This document shows, in pieces, positions 1-9,066 of a stretch of 64,000 bases of DNA. The notes beneath the pieces were generated by a model. That model was not told the DNA's origin and did no database searches. It was given only the letters and a program-made list of their open reading frames with translations. Source of the stretch: Aromatoleum aromaticum EbN1 (lineage in GTDB: Bacteria > Pseudomonadota > Gammaproteobacteria > Burkholderiales > Rhodocyclaceae); assembly GCF_000025965.1 (NCBI RefSeq), contig NC_006513.1, positions 3,348,001 through 3,412,000 on the forward strand, in the 5' to 3' direction. Made by a program: the position numbers and the translations under genes. How positions within the stretch are numbered: position 1 is the first letter of the stretch; each line of letters starts with the position of its first letter.

Positions 1-2
1 GC

Positions 3-818
<816 letters not shown>

Positions 819-898
819 CGACAGTCGAATCGATGGGTCCGTGCGGATCCGTGCACGGCAGTCTGGAGCGCAGACGCCGAATTCACGAGGAACCCGAA

Positions 899-2374
899 AT
901 GGGAGATGAGGCGATGGAAGAGAGATTCGTCAACCGGATGTCGATGGGCAAAGGCTGGATTGGCGGATGGACGGATCTGGACGGGGGCGTTCTGGCGGTG
1001 ACGGAGCCGGCTACGGGAGAGCGCCTGGCCGAGGTCGGCCTCGCCAGCGCCGGGGACGTGCGGCGTGCGGCACAACTCGCCGCTGAAGCACAGCCCGCGT
1101 GGGCCGCGATGCCGTTCCTCAAGCGGGCGGCGATCTTTCGCCGCGCGGCGGTCATTCTCGAGCGCGAACAGCAGGCAGTGGCTGACTGGATCGTGCGTGA
1201 GACCGGCGGAATCCGGCCGAAGGCCGAGGGCGAAGTTGCGGCAGTGATCAATCACCTGCACGAGGCCGCGGCGATGTTGACGCAGCCGCGAGGCCTGATA
1301 TTGCCGAGCGACGAGGGCACGCTCAGTTATGCGCGTCGCGTCCCCCACGGTGTGGTCGGCGTCATCTCTCCATTCAACTTTCCGTTCCTGCTTTCGAGTC
1401 GCTCGCTGACGCCGGCGCTGGGCGCCGGCAACGCCGTGGTGCTCAAGCCCGATCCGCGCACGCCCGTCAGCGGCGGCCTGCTGCTCGCACTGCTGTTCGA
1501 GGCTGCAGGCTTGCCGCCCAACCTCCTTCAGGTTTTACCCGGCGAGGCGGAAGCCGGTGAAGCCGTCGTGACCGATCCCGACATCACGATGATCTCGTTC
1601 ACCGGCTCCACCGCCGTAGGCCGTCGTGTCGGAGAACTTGCGGGACGTCATTTGAAGAAAGTCGCGCTCGAACTCGGTGGCAAGAACTCGCTGATCGTCC
1701 TCGATGATGCCGATGTCGATCTTGCAGTGTCCAACGGCGCTTTCGCGTCGTGGATGCATCAAGGCCAGATCTGCATGAGCGCCGGACGCCATCTGGTCCA
1801 TGAGAAGGTCGCCGATGCGTATGTCGAACGAATGGCAAGAAAGGCGAAAAGTCTCCCGGTTGGCGATCCGTATCGGGAAGCCGTGGCACTGGGCCCCCTG
1901 ATCACCGCCAAGCAACTCGACCGCGTCGAGCGCATCGTCAGCGAGTCGGTACGCGCCGGCGCGCGCCTGAAGGCCGGTGGAACCGCGCGCGGCCAGTGTT
2001 ACAGCCCGACCGTGCTCGATGGGGTGACACCATCAATGCCCGCGTTTCGCGAGGAGATCTTCGGCCCGGTGGTTTCGGTGACGACGTTTGCCAGCGACGA
2101 CGAGGCGGTGCGCCTGGCCAACGACACCGAGTACGGCCTGTCCGCAGGCATCCTGACCCGCTCGATGACGCGTGGCAAGGCGATCGCCGAGCGCCTCAGG
2201 GTGGGTCTGGTCCATATCAACGACCAGACCGTCATCGATGACGGATTCATGCCGATGGGCGGACGCGGCGCCTCCGGCAATGGCTCGCGCCACGGCGGTC
2301 CGGCCAACTGGGACGAGTTCACGCAGTGGCAATGGGTCACATACCGCGACACGCCCCCCGAGTATCCGTTCTGA
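899..2374 (+). CDS. NAD(P)-dependent aldehyde dehydrogenase (benzaldehyde/vanillin dehydrogenase-like)
   Basis: ALDH-superfamily enzyme of 491 residues oxidising an aldehyde to its acid. The nucleophile is near Cys292 (GQICMSAGR) and the general base near Glu258 (LELGGKNS); the Rossmann motif FTGSTAVGRR lies about 35 residues before the Glu. The GVISPFNFPFLLSSRSL segment resembles aromatic-aldehyde dehydrogenases, which is a family impression rather than proof of substrate. The open frame extends far upstream, but ATG 899 follows a GAGG ribosome site and gives the normal family length. It sits 80 bp after the acyl-CoA dehydrogenase and 37 bp before the racemase-type gene, so one operon is likely. 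It could remove an aldehyde released by retro-aldol cleavage elsewhere in the pathway, but that is inference. Confidence 0.9.
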   Translation: MGDEAMEERFVNRMSMGKGWIGGWTDLDGGVLAVTEPATGERLAEVGLASAGDVRRAAQLAAEAQPAWAAMPFLKRAAIFRRAAVILEREQQAVADWIVRETGGIRPKAEGEVAAVINHLHEAAAMLTQPRGLILPSDEGTLSYARRVPHGVVGVISPFNFPFLLSSRSLTPALGAGNAVVLKPDPRTPVSGGLLLALLFEAAGLPPNLLQVLPGEAEAGEAVVTDPDITMISFTGSTAVGRRVGELAGRHLKKVALELGGKNSLIVLDDADVDLAVSNGAFASWMHQGQICMSAGRHLVHEKVADAYVERMARKAKSLPVGDPYREAVALGPLITAKQLDRVERIVSESVRAGARLKAGGTARGQCYSPTVLDGVTPSMPAFREEIFGPVVSVTTFASDDEAVRLANDTEYGLSAGILTRSMTRGKAIAERLRVGLVHINDQTVIDDGFMPMGGRGASGNGSRHGGPANWDEFTQWQWVTYRDTPPEYPF

Positions 2375-2411
2375 ACCGGATCGAGGCGACGGTTTTCCTG
2401 GGAGAGGGGAC

Positions 2412-3506
2412 ATGACAGAGGGAAAGGGACCGCTGGCGGGCGTGCGGGTCGTGGAGTTCGGCGGAATCGGACCATCCCCGTTCTGCGGCATGTTGCTGCG
2501 GCAGATGGGAGCAGAAGTCCTGCGTATCGACCGCGGCGCCTACGCGGGCGCGTTGCCGATCCCGGAGCGCTTCGACTTTCTCAACAAGGGAAAGACGCGG
2601 CTGCGGATGGACCTCAAGACGCCCGAGGCGCTCGAGCAGGTGCTGGCGATCATCGACGCGGCCGACGTGTTGATCGAGGGCTTCCGGCCGGGAGTCATGG
2701 AGCGTCTCGGACTGGGTCCGGAGGTGTGCCTGGCGCGCAACCCGCGTCTGGTCTACGGACGTGTGACCGGCTGGGGGCGCGAGGGCCCGCTGGCGGACGA
2801 AGCGGGGCACGACATCACGTATATCTCGCTCACCGGCGCGCTTTCGTGCATCGGACCGGCGGGGGCCGGGCCGGTGCCGCCGCTCAACCTTGTCGGCGAC
2901 TTCGCCGGCGGCGCCCTCTATCTCGCGTTCGGCGTTGCCGCAGCCCTCGCTTCGATGCGCTCGACCGGGCGCGGCCAGGTCGTGGATGCCGCAATGGTGG
3001 ATGGCGCGGCGCACCTGATGACTTTCATTTACGGGCTGCGCCAGGCCGGCATATGGAACCTGGATCGCGGCAGCAACCCGGCCGACGGCGGTTCCCCGTT
3101 CTATGGCGTCTACGCAACCTCTGACGGCCGCTGGCTGGCGGTGGCCGCCGCGGAAATGAAGTTCCGACGCGCCTTCGTCGCGGGCCTGGGGCTGGAGTCC
3201 GGCCTCGCCGACGAGGCCGAGGACCGGGCCGCCTGGCCGCGGCTGCGATCGCTGGTGGCCGAGGCGATCGCCAGGCGTAGCCGGGACGAATGGTGCGAGC
3301 TGCTCGCCGGGCGCGACGCTTGCGTCGCCCCGGTGCTTGATCTGGACGAGGCGCCGGACCATCCGCACGCCGTCGCCCGAGGGGTGTTCGTTGCTGAGGA
3401 AGGCGTGATTCAGCCAGCCCCCGCGCCGCGGTTTTCCGAGGGCACGGCCCCGCCGCCCCTATGCGATGCGCAGCAGCTGCTGAAAAGCTGGGGCGTCGTC
3501 GCATAA
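2412..3506 (+). CDS. CaiB/BaiF family protein, alpha-methylacyl-CoA racemase type
   Basis: Family III CoA-transferase fold, 364 residues. The racemase subgroup is indicated by TGWGREGPLADEAGHDITY and VGDFAGGA: the His near 133 and Asp near 163 have the same 30-residue spacing as the catalytic His/Asp pair known from bacterial 2-methylacyl-CoA racemases. Such enzymes epimerise the alpha carbon of 2-methyl-branched acyl-CoAs so that stereospecific dehydrogenases can act. ATG 2412 has a strong GGAGAGGGGA just upstream. A CoA transferase is the alternative reading. Together with the acyl-CoA dehydrogenases and the MFE-2-like enzymes further right, it suggests a branched-chain acyl-CoA route. Confidence 0.82.
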   Translation: MTEGKGPLAGVRVVEFGGIGPSPFCGMLLRQMGAEVLRIDRGAYAGALPIPERFDFLNKGKTRLRMDLKTPEALEQVLAIIDAADVLIEGFRPGVMERLGLGPEVCLARNPRLVYGRVTGWGREGPLADEAGHDITYISLTGALSCIGPAGAGPVPPLNLVGDFAGGALYLAFGVAAALASMRSTGRGQVVDAAMVDGAAHLMTFIYGLRQAGIWNLDRGSNPADGGSPFYGVYATSDGRWLAVAAAEMKFRRAFVAGLGLESGLADEAEDRAAWPRLRSLVAEAIARRSRDEWCELLAGRDACVAPVLDLDEAPDHPHAVARGVFVAEEGVIQPAPAPRFSEGTAPPPLCDAQQLLKSWGVVA

Positions 3507-3676
3507 GTCGTCGAGTTCCCCCCGCGTGTTGGAGTTCGTTCAATAAGGAGAAGACAAGGCATGCCTGAAACACGGAGCAGCGATCCGATTATTGGGCCGG
3601 TTTCACCGGCGACCGAGGGGCCGTCCTCCTGAGTGGGAGACGGGGTGGCGTAATGGAACAGGCGTCGAGAAGAAAC

Positions 3677-3692
3677 GAGTGGATATTCACTC
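3677..3692. promoter_or_regulatory. Near-perfect palindrome upstream of the porin gene
   Basis: GAGTGGATATTCACTC is a 16-bp element with 5-bp arms GAGTG/CACTC. It lies 65 bp before the porin start. A 14/16 match to its ideal palindrome occurs again at 14785-14800, just after the ABC-transporter binding-protein gene. It is operator-like; the binding protein is unknown. Confidence 0.4.
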
Positions 3693-3756
3693 ATGCATGA
3701 CGAAGAGGTATGTAACGGCCTCGAGTCGGCTTCATACACAAACAGGGGAGAAACGC

Positions 3757-4782
3757 ATGCATAAGAAACTGATTGCACCGCTTTTGGCTGGTCTGGTTAC
3801 GTCGCCGGTCGCATTGGCTCAGTCCAACGTAGGCGTCTATGGAATCATCGATGCCTTTTTCAGCTATGCGAAGGCGGGCGACAACAAGCGCACCGGCGTC
3901 GACTCCGGGGGCGCCTACGGGTCGCGACTGGGCTTTCGCGGTAGTGAAGACCTTGGCGACGGGCTAAAAGCCGTATTCACGCTTGAATATGCGCTGAGCG
4001 TCGATCAAAACGAGGGCCTCGGTACGGGCGGGCTGCGTGCCCGCCAGCAGTTCGTGGGCCTGCAGGGTGATCTCGGTTTCGTCGGTCTCGGCCGCCAGTA
4101 CGCACCCGGCTATGCCATCGCCCGTTACGACGCCGCCGGAGGCGTGCCTTTCGGTCCGCAGGCACTGCTCTCGGGCGGAGCGGGTGCGTCAATCACGCCG
4201 GCGAGCCCTGCGCGCTGGAGTAACGCGATCGCGTACAAGTCGCCGAAGTTCGGCAGCTTGACGGCCGAAGCAATCTATTCGCTGGGCGAAAGGAACCAGG
4301 ACGACAATCGCCGGGACGGAGATCGTTGGGCACTCGCGGGAGATTACAGCAGTGGTCCGCTCGAGGTGGGGCTGAAGTACCACCATGGCAAGGAAGTCGC
4401 AATCGGGGGCGGCGATCAGAAGGAATGGGGGATCGGCGCCTCGTACAACTTCAAGGTAGCTGCGCTTTACGCAACCTATCAAACGGTGAAAACCGATGAT
4501 ACCGACAAGGTCTGGCATGTCGGCGTTCGCGTCCCGACCAGCTCCGGCCGGGTCTATGTCGCCTACGGCGAACACGATGCGGAGGACTCCCGAAACGGCG
4601 CGAGGGCTGCGACTCTGGGCTACATTCATGCGCTGTCGAAGCGCACGAATTTGTATACGGCATACACTCACGTCGACAACGAGTCGAACCAGAATATTCC
4701 CAATATCCGGCCCACGGGGGTAACGACAATGCCCGGCGATAATGTCAACGGCATCGTCGTGGGGATGTTCCACTTGTTCTGA
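3757..4782 (+). CDS. Outer-membrane porin (gram-negative trimeric porin family)
   Basis: General-type beta-barrel porin of 341 residues for diffusion of small solutes across the outer membrane. Residues 1-20 (MHKKLIAPLLAGLVTSPVALA) form a clear Sec signal ending in ALA-Q. The mature part begins with the betaproteobacterial porin pattern SNVGVYGIIDAFFSY, includes RLGFRGSEDLGDGLKAVF, and ends in Phe, the usual outer-membrane assembly signal. ATG 3757 is chosen because it starts the signal peptide after AGGGGAG; upstream in-frame codons are non-coding. Its place between the racemase-type gene and the IclR regulator suggests that it admits the substrate of this catabolic region. Confidence 0.92.
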   Translation: MHKKLIAPLLAGLVTSPVALAQSNVGVYGIIDAFFSYAKAGDNKRTGVDSGGAYGSRLGFRGSEDLGDGLKAVFTLEYALSVDQNEGLGTGGLRARQQFVGLQGDLGFVGLGRQYAPGYAIARYDAAGGVPFGPQALLSGGAGASITPASPARWSNAIAYKSPKFGSLTAEAIYSLGERNQDDNRRDGDRWALAGDYSSGPLEVGLKYHHGKEVAIGGGDQKEWGIGASYNFKVAALYATYQTVKTDDTDKVWHVGVRVPTSSGRVYVAYGEHDAEDSRNGARAATLGYIHALSKRTNLYTAYTHVDNESNQNIPNIRPTGVTTMPGDNVNGIVVGMFHLF

Positions 4783-4811
4783 GCTTCCGGCGTCGTGAAT
4801 TGAAACTTCGC

Positions 4812-4831
4812 CTAGCCGGTGATGCGGCTAG
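4812..4831 (+). terminator. Stem-loop after the porin gene
   Basis: A perfect 7-bp stem CTAGCCG/CGGCTAG with a 6-base loop lies 30 bp after the porin stop. No T-tract follows, so it may be a weak or factor-dependent terminator or an mRNA-stabilising hairpin. Confidence 0.4.
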
Positions 4832-4889
4832 ACGGACGCATTGTTGTGCAGGGTAGGGGGCGAAAGCTCCTTGCCCGTTTCTTTTCTAT

Positions 4890-4916
4890 CGTGCGCGCGG
4901 CATCCGCGCGCGCACG
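4890..4916. terminator. GC-rich hairpin between convergent porin and iclR-type genes
   Basis: A perfect 10-bp stem (CGTGCGCGCG with its complement) around a 7-base loop sits 26 bp from the end of the leftward regulator gene. It lacks a U-run on either strand, so its role as a shared transcription stop is inferred from position. Confidence 0.35.
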
Positions 4917-4941
4917 CTCCCCCGGGGACTCGGCGTATTGC

Positions 4942-5763
4942 TTAGGTCTCGTCGTGCCGACGCATCGAGTTCGTCAGAACACGCGCGCTGAAAGTCAGCC
5001 GATCGATCGCCTGGCGGCGGCGACGCTCGTTGAAGCCGGTTTCCGGTATCACGAGACTCAAGCTGCCGATGATCGTGTTCTCGCTATCGAACACCGGCGC
5101 GGCAATGCCGATGACTCCTGGCGTGACTTCGCCGCGTGACAGACAGTAGCCCTGTTTTCGGATCTCGCGCAGGTGCTCTTGCACCTCCTCCGAGTTCCTG
5201 CCCATGCCGAGCTGGCGGAACTCCTCAGAATGCCGTTCATAGTGCAGGCGCAGTTGCGACAGCTTGAGATGAGCCAGGATCACGCGAGAGGTCGCGCCCA
5301 CCGTGATCGGCATCGCGCGGCCGCGCTCGTAGCTGCTGTGGATCTCGCTCGCGCCGGCCTCCTGATGCACGCACAGAACCCGGTCCTTGTAATAGCGGCA
5401 AAGGAGACCGATCCCCGCGATCTCTTTCACGAGTGCCTGCAGCAGGGGACGACCGCTGGCAATCAGGGGATCGCTCGTGCGCATGACGTAGTCGAGTTCC
5501 GCAATGCGCGGACCGATCGTGTAGCCGATGTCCGGCAGCGACGTGACCAGACCGGCGTCTGTCAGAACGCGCAAATACCGGTAGAGGGTCGAGCGGGGGC
5601 ACTGCAGGCGCTCCATCATTTGCTCAGGCGTCCAGCGCAGATGTTCCTCCTCGAACAGGTCGAGGATTTCGATCATTTTCTCCGGACTGGTCCGGCGTGT
5701 GTCGCCCGTCGGTTTTTCGGGCTGACTGTGTTCTTTCTGCATGGCGGGGTCGTGTTCCGTCAA
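4942..5763 (-). CDS. IclR-family transcriptional regulator
   Basis: DNA-binding regulator of 273 residues. After a ~25-residue charged leader, residues ~28-85 form the winged helix-turn-helix (EKMIEILDLFEEE, then RSTLYRYLRVLTDAGLV), and the rest is the IclR effector domain (GRAMPITVGATSRVILAHL, and GVIGIAAPVFDSENTIIGSLSLV near the end). IclR proteins often regulate catabolic genes next to them in response to an aromatic or organic acid. It is transcribed divergently from the UbiD-type gene across a 324-bp AT-rich region, making it the best candidate to bind the palindrome there and its copy upstream of ubiX. The effector is unknown. Confidence 0.92.
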   Translation of the reverse strand: MTEHDPAMQKEHSQPEKPTGDTRRTSPEKMIEILDLFEEEHLRWTPEQMMERLQCPRSTLYRYLRVLTDAGLVTSLPDIGYTIGPRIAELDYVMRTSDPLIASGRPLLQALVKEIAGIGLLCRYYKDRVLCVHQEAGASEIHSSYERGRAMPITVGATSRVILAHLKLSQLRLHYERHSEEFRQLGMGRNSEEVQEHLREIRKQGYCLSRGEVTPGVIGIAAPVFDSENTIIGSLSLVIPETGFNERRRRQAIDRLTFSARVLTNSMRRHDET

Positions 5764-6087
5764 CTTGTTGTTTTGGCGCGGATATCCGCTGCGGACTTTA
5801 CTGCAGGACTGATGATCGTAGCAAAAGGAGTTTCGGGCTATGTGGTTATCTAATCTTATATACAGAGACTGAGATAATAGACACTACGGGAGTTGAAAAC
5901 TCTTAATATCTGGTTTTAATGATAAAAGTATGCATACTAATCAGCTACTTAGAAATATTTGTTGTTAACGATTAGAGAAGGTTGACATATGTTTATAAAT
6001 CTCACATTATGAGACTAACACGAAGCGGTCGTGCGGTCGTGTGGGCTACGCGAATAGTGGCGGGTTTATCTCTTGGGAGAATTTGCA
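5764..6087. promoter_or_regulatory. AT-rich divergent promoter region, IclR-type gene / UbiD-type gene
   Basis: These 324 bp between divergent genes contain no credible gene and are far more AT-rich than their surroundings. They hold the rightward promoter and palindrome listed separately, and presumably the leftward promoter of the regulator, which I could not pin down. Confidence 0.7.
5982..6015 (+). promoter_or_regulatory. Sigma-70-type promoter with operator palindrome over the -10, UbiD-type gene
   Basis: TTGACA (5982-5987), a 17-bp spacer and CATTAT (6005-6010) form a good promoter 72 bp before the ATG. The -10 box is embedded in TCTCACATTATGAGAC (6000-6015), whose arms TCTCA/TGAGA are inverted repeats. 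The same layout occurs before ubiX at 26610-26643, with one base changed in the 16-mer. A repressor bound here would block RNA polymerase. IclR is the suspected binder. Confidence 0.72.
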
Positions 6088-7680
6088 ATGAATAAGCCGT
6101 TTGAAGCATCAGAGGTGGAGAACAATGCGGGGACCGAGCCGATTCAGGATTTGCGCGAGTGGCTGGGCCGCGTAGAGGAGATGGGCGAGTTGGTGCGGGT
6201 CAAGCAGCCGGTCGATCGCGACGAGGAAATGAGCGCCGTCGGCTACCTGCTGGCTAAGCAGGATCCGTCGCCCGCAGTACTGTTCGAGCAGGCTGCCGGG
6301 TTTGAGAAAAGCCCGATCGGCGCGCGACTGCTGTGGAATATCCTCGGCCCGAGCGTCAAGCGCGTCGCGCTGACGCTGGAAGAGCCGGTCGATACGCCGG
6401 TCGTGGAGCTGATCCGCCTGGCCAAGGACAAGCTCAAGCGGCGCATCCCGCCGCGTGAGGTGTCACGCAGCGAAGCGCCCGTGTACGAGAACACGCTGAC
6501 CGGTGACCAGATCGACCTGAACCTGTTGCCGATTCCGAAGCACTGGCCGCTCGACGGCGGCCGCTACGCTGGCACCGCGGATGCGGTGATCACGCGGGAT
6601 CCGGACAGCGGTTACATCAACATCGGTACCTACCGGATGATGCTGCAGGGGAAGAACCAGGTCGGCCTGTACATGTCCCCGGGCAAGGATGCGCGCCTCC
6701 ATATCACCCGTGCCTGGGAACGGGGGGAGTCGATCCAGGTTGCGGCGGCGTGGGGCATTGATCCGCTGTTCATGATGGTCGGGTCGCAGACGTTCCCGAA
6801 GAACGTATCCGAGTACGAATTTGCCGGCGGCATCAAGGGGCAGGCGATCCCGGTGGTGCGCGGCACGACGACCGATCTGCTGTTGCCGGCCAACGCCGAA
6901 CTGGTGATCGAGGGCATCATCCGGCCGGGTTCGGTCAAGCCTGAAGGCCCGTTCGGCGAATTCCCGGGCTACTACGGCCGGCCTGAAGCAGGCTGCCCGC
7001 TGGTGGAGGTCACCGCGGTCCATTACCGTTCCAAGCCGATCCTGACCAACGCGCTGATGGCGGATTACCCGTCCTGCGAGCAGAGCGGCTTCTTCTCCGT
7101 CGTGCGTTCGGCCAAGATCTGGGACGACCTCGACAAGCTCGGCATCCCGGGTATCCACGGAGTCTACGCGCATCCTGCCGCGGCCGGCGGTTTCGGCGTC
7201 ACAGTGATCAGTCTCGAGCAGCGCTACGCGGGCCATGCCGCCCAGGCGCTGGCGCTGGCTGCGCAGTGTCCCGGCGGCGCGTACTACACCAAGCTGATCA
7301 TCGCGGTGGATGAGGACATCGACCCCACCGACATGGATCAGGTGATCTGGGCGATGGCCAGCCGCTGCAATCCGATTGACGACATCGACATCCTGCGCAA
7401 CACCTGGAGCACCTGGCTCGACCCAACGCAGAACCCGCCGGAAAACCGCCCCTACGGCTCCAAGGCACTGATCAACGCGTGCAAGGAACACCGTCACCTG
7501 CCGGTGTTCTCGAAGCGCACGACGCTGAGCCGCAGCACTTACGACAAGGTCGCCTCACGCTGGCAGGAGCTGGGCCTGCCGGGCCGGATCCCGAGCGTGC
7601 GCGCGTTCGAGGAAGAGCACAAGATCGTCTATCACGAGGTCGGCGGCTTCGAGCCGGGCAAGCAGCCCGGCGAAGAATGA
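6088..7680 (+). CDS. UbiD-family prenyl-FMN-dependent (de)carboxylase
   Basis: Decarboxylase of 530 residues expected to use prenylated FMN and Mn/K to remove CO2 from an aromatic or alpha,beta-unsaturated acid or its CoA ester. The catalytic triad is visible: Arg183 (GTYRMM), Glu286 and Glu291 (PEGPFGEFPGYYG), matching the R...ExxxxE pattern established in UbiD/Fdc enzymes. I prefer ATG 6088, preceded by GGGAGA; an in-frame TTG at 6073 is possible. A muconate-lactonizing-type gene follows 21 bp later, so the two products probably act on the same pathway. It is not the ubiquinone UbiD by context. The cofactor maker UbiX and Idi are encoded 20 kb downstream under a matching promoter. Confidence 0.9.
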   Translation: MNKPFEASEVENNAGTEPIQDLREWLGRVEEMGELVRVKQPVDRDEEMSAVGYLLAKQDPSPAVLFEQAAGFEKSPIGARLLWNILGPSVKRVALTLEEPVDTPVVELIRLAKDKLKRRIPPREVSRSEAPVYENTLTGDQIDLNLLPIPKHWPLDGGRYAGTADAVITRDPDSGYINIGTYRMMLQGKNQVGLYMSPGKDARLHITRAWERGESIQVAAAWGIDPLFMMVGSQTFPKNVSEYEFAGGIKGQAIPVVRGTTTDLLLPANAELVIEGIIRPGSVKPEGPFGEFPGYYGRPEAGCPLVEVTAVHYRSKPILTNALMADYPSCEQSGFFSVVRSAKIWDDLDKLGIPGIHGVYAHPAAAGGFGVTVISLEQRYAGHAAQALALAAQCPGGAYYTKLIIAVDEDIDPTDMDQVIWAMASRCNPIDDIDILRNTWSTWLDPTQNPPENRPYGSKALINACKEHRHLPVFSKRTTLSRSTYDKVASRWQELGLPGRIPSVRAFEEEHKIVYHEVGGFEPGKQPGEE

Positions 7681-7701
7681 GCGGGTGACGGGAGCAACGC
7701 C

Positions 7702-8865
7702 ATGAAGATAACGAAAGTGGAAGTGATTCCGATCTCGACGCCGATGAAGCGTGCGCAGCTGATGCGGGGGGCGACGCTGGCGCGCATCGACGGGGTGCTG
7801 CTGAAGCTCCACAGCGACGAAGGGCTGGTGGGGATTGCCGATGCGGGCGACACCTCGTCGTGGTATCGCGGCGAGACGCAGGATTCGATCACGTCGATGA
7901 TCTGCGACTTTTTCGCGCCCAAAGTGCTGCTCGGCGAGGACCCGACGAAGATCGAGAAGATCGTCGGGCGGATGGACATCCTGACGCGCGACAACAACCA
8001 GGCGAAGGCGACGGTGGACTTTGCGCTGCACGACCTGGTGGGCAAGCGCTTCGGGGTGCCGGTGTACCAGCTGCTCGGGGGCAAGACGATCGAGCGCATT
8101 CCGCTGGGGCTGGTGCTCGGGGCGGGCGAGCCCGAAGCGGTGGCCGAAGAGGCGCTGGCGGTGCTGCGGGAAGGCTTTCACTTCGTCAAGCTCAAGGCGG
8201 GCGGGCCGCTGAAGGCCGACATCGCGATGGTGGCCGAAGTGCGTCGCGCGGTCGGCGACGACGTGGATCTGTTTATCGACATCAATGGCGCGTGGACCTA
8301 CGACCAGGCGCTCACGACGATCCGCGCGCTGGAGAAGTACAACCTGTCGAAGATCGAGCAGCCGCTGCCGGCGTGGGACCTGGACGGGATGGCGCGGCTG
8401 CGCGGCAAGGTCGCCACGCCGATCTACGCCGACGAGTCGGCGCAGGAGCTGCACGACCTGTTGGCGATCATCAACAAGGGCGCGGCCGACGGGCTGATGA
8501 TCAAGACGCAGAAGGCGGGCGGGCTCTTGAAGGCGCAGCGCTGGCTGACGCTGGCGCGGCTGGCGAACCTGCCGGTGATCTGCGGCTGCATGGTGGGCTC
8601 GGGGCTCGAGGCGAGCCCGGCGGCGCACCTGCTGGCGGCCAACGACTGGATTGCGCAGTTCCCGCAGGAGAACGCCGGTCCGCTGCACATCCACGACTGC
8701 CTCAACAGCCGCGACATCGACAACGACATCGCGCTCAACGTGCCGCGCTTCGAAGGCGGCTACCTGTACCCGAACGACGGCCCGGGGCTGGGCATCGAGC
8801 TCAACGAGGACCTCGTCCGGCGCCTGGTCACCCCCGGCAAGGCGGCCCGCGTCGTCACCGCCTGA
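7702..8865 (+). CDS. Enolase-superfamily enzyme, muconate-lactonizing (MLE) subgroup
   Basis: Mandelate racemase/MLE family protein of 387 residues. The visible catalytic set is Lys163-x-Lys165 (VKLKAGG), metal ligands Asp193 (FIDINGAW), Glu219 (KIEQPL) and Asp244 (YADES), and Lys268 (LMIKTQKAGG). Two opposing lysines with this spacing are the MLE-subgroup signature, not the His/Asp pair of mandelate racemase. Reactions known for the subgroup are cycloisomerisation, syn-dehydration and epimerisation, all through an enolate. The start is ATG 7702, 21 bp after the UbiD-type stop. A lactonising or isomerising step next to a decarboxylase is plausible, but the substrate is unknown. Confidence 0.88.
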   Translation: MKITKVEVIPISTPMKRAQLMRGATLARIDGVLLKLHSDEGLVGIADAGDTSSWYRGETQDSITSMICDFFAPKVLLGEDPTKIEKIVGRMDILTRDNNQAKATVDFALHDLVGKRFGVPVYQLLGGKTIERIPLGLVLGAGEPEAVAEEALAVLREGFHFVKLKAGGPLKADIAMVAEVRRAVGDDVDLFIDINGAWTYDQALTTIRALEKYNLSKIEQPLPAWDLDGMARLRGKVATPIYADESAQELHDLLAIINKGAADGLMIKTQKAGGLLKAQRWLTLARLANLPVICGCMVGSGLEASPAAHLLAANDWIAQFPQENAGPLHIHDCLNSRDIDNDIALNVPRFEGGYLYPNDGPGLGIELNEDLVRRLVTPGKAARVVTA

Positions 8866-8981
8866 GAGCAGGGACTCCGCCGGAAAGATTGAATATCGGC
8901 GGCGTCCAAAAATTTTGTCGACAGCGTGTGGAATGTTTGCAGGGTAGCGAGTACCATGGCTAAAAATACTAATAAGCTCAT

Positions 8982-8991
8982 TTTGTATACC
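8982..8991. promoter_or_regulatory. Candidate GntR-type half operator upstream of the ABC importer
   Basis: TTTGTATACC lies 76 bp before the ABC ATPase start. It matches, on the opposite strand, the 15803-15812 site next to the gntR-type gene at 9 of 10 bases and shares TGTATACC with 15907-15914. TTGTATAC-like sequences are typical of FCD-class GntR operators. Confidence 0.45.
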
Positions 8992-9066
8992 GAGCTCTAA
9001 AAAATAACCGAAAGCCTGGAGGTGTTCTCCGGCTTGCCATCGGTGAAAACGAGGAGGGTGACGACA

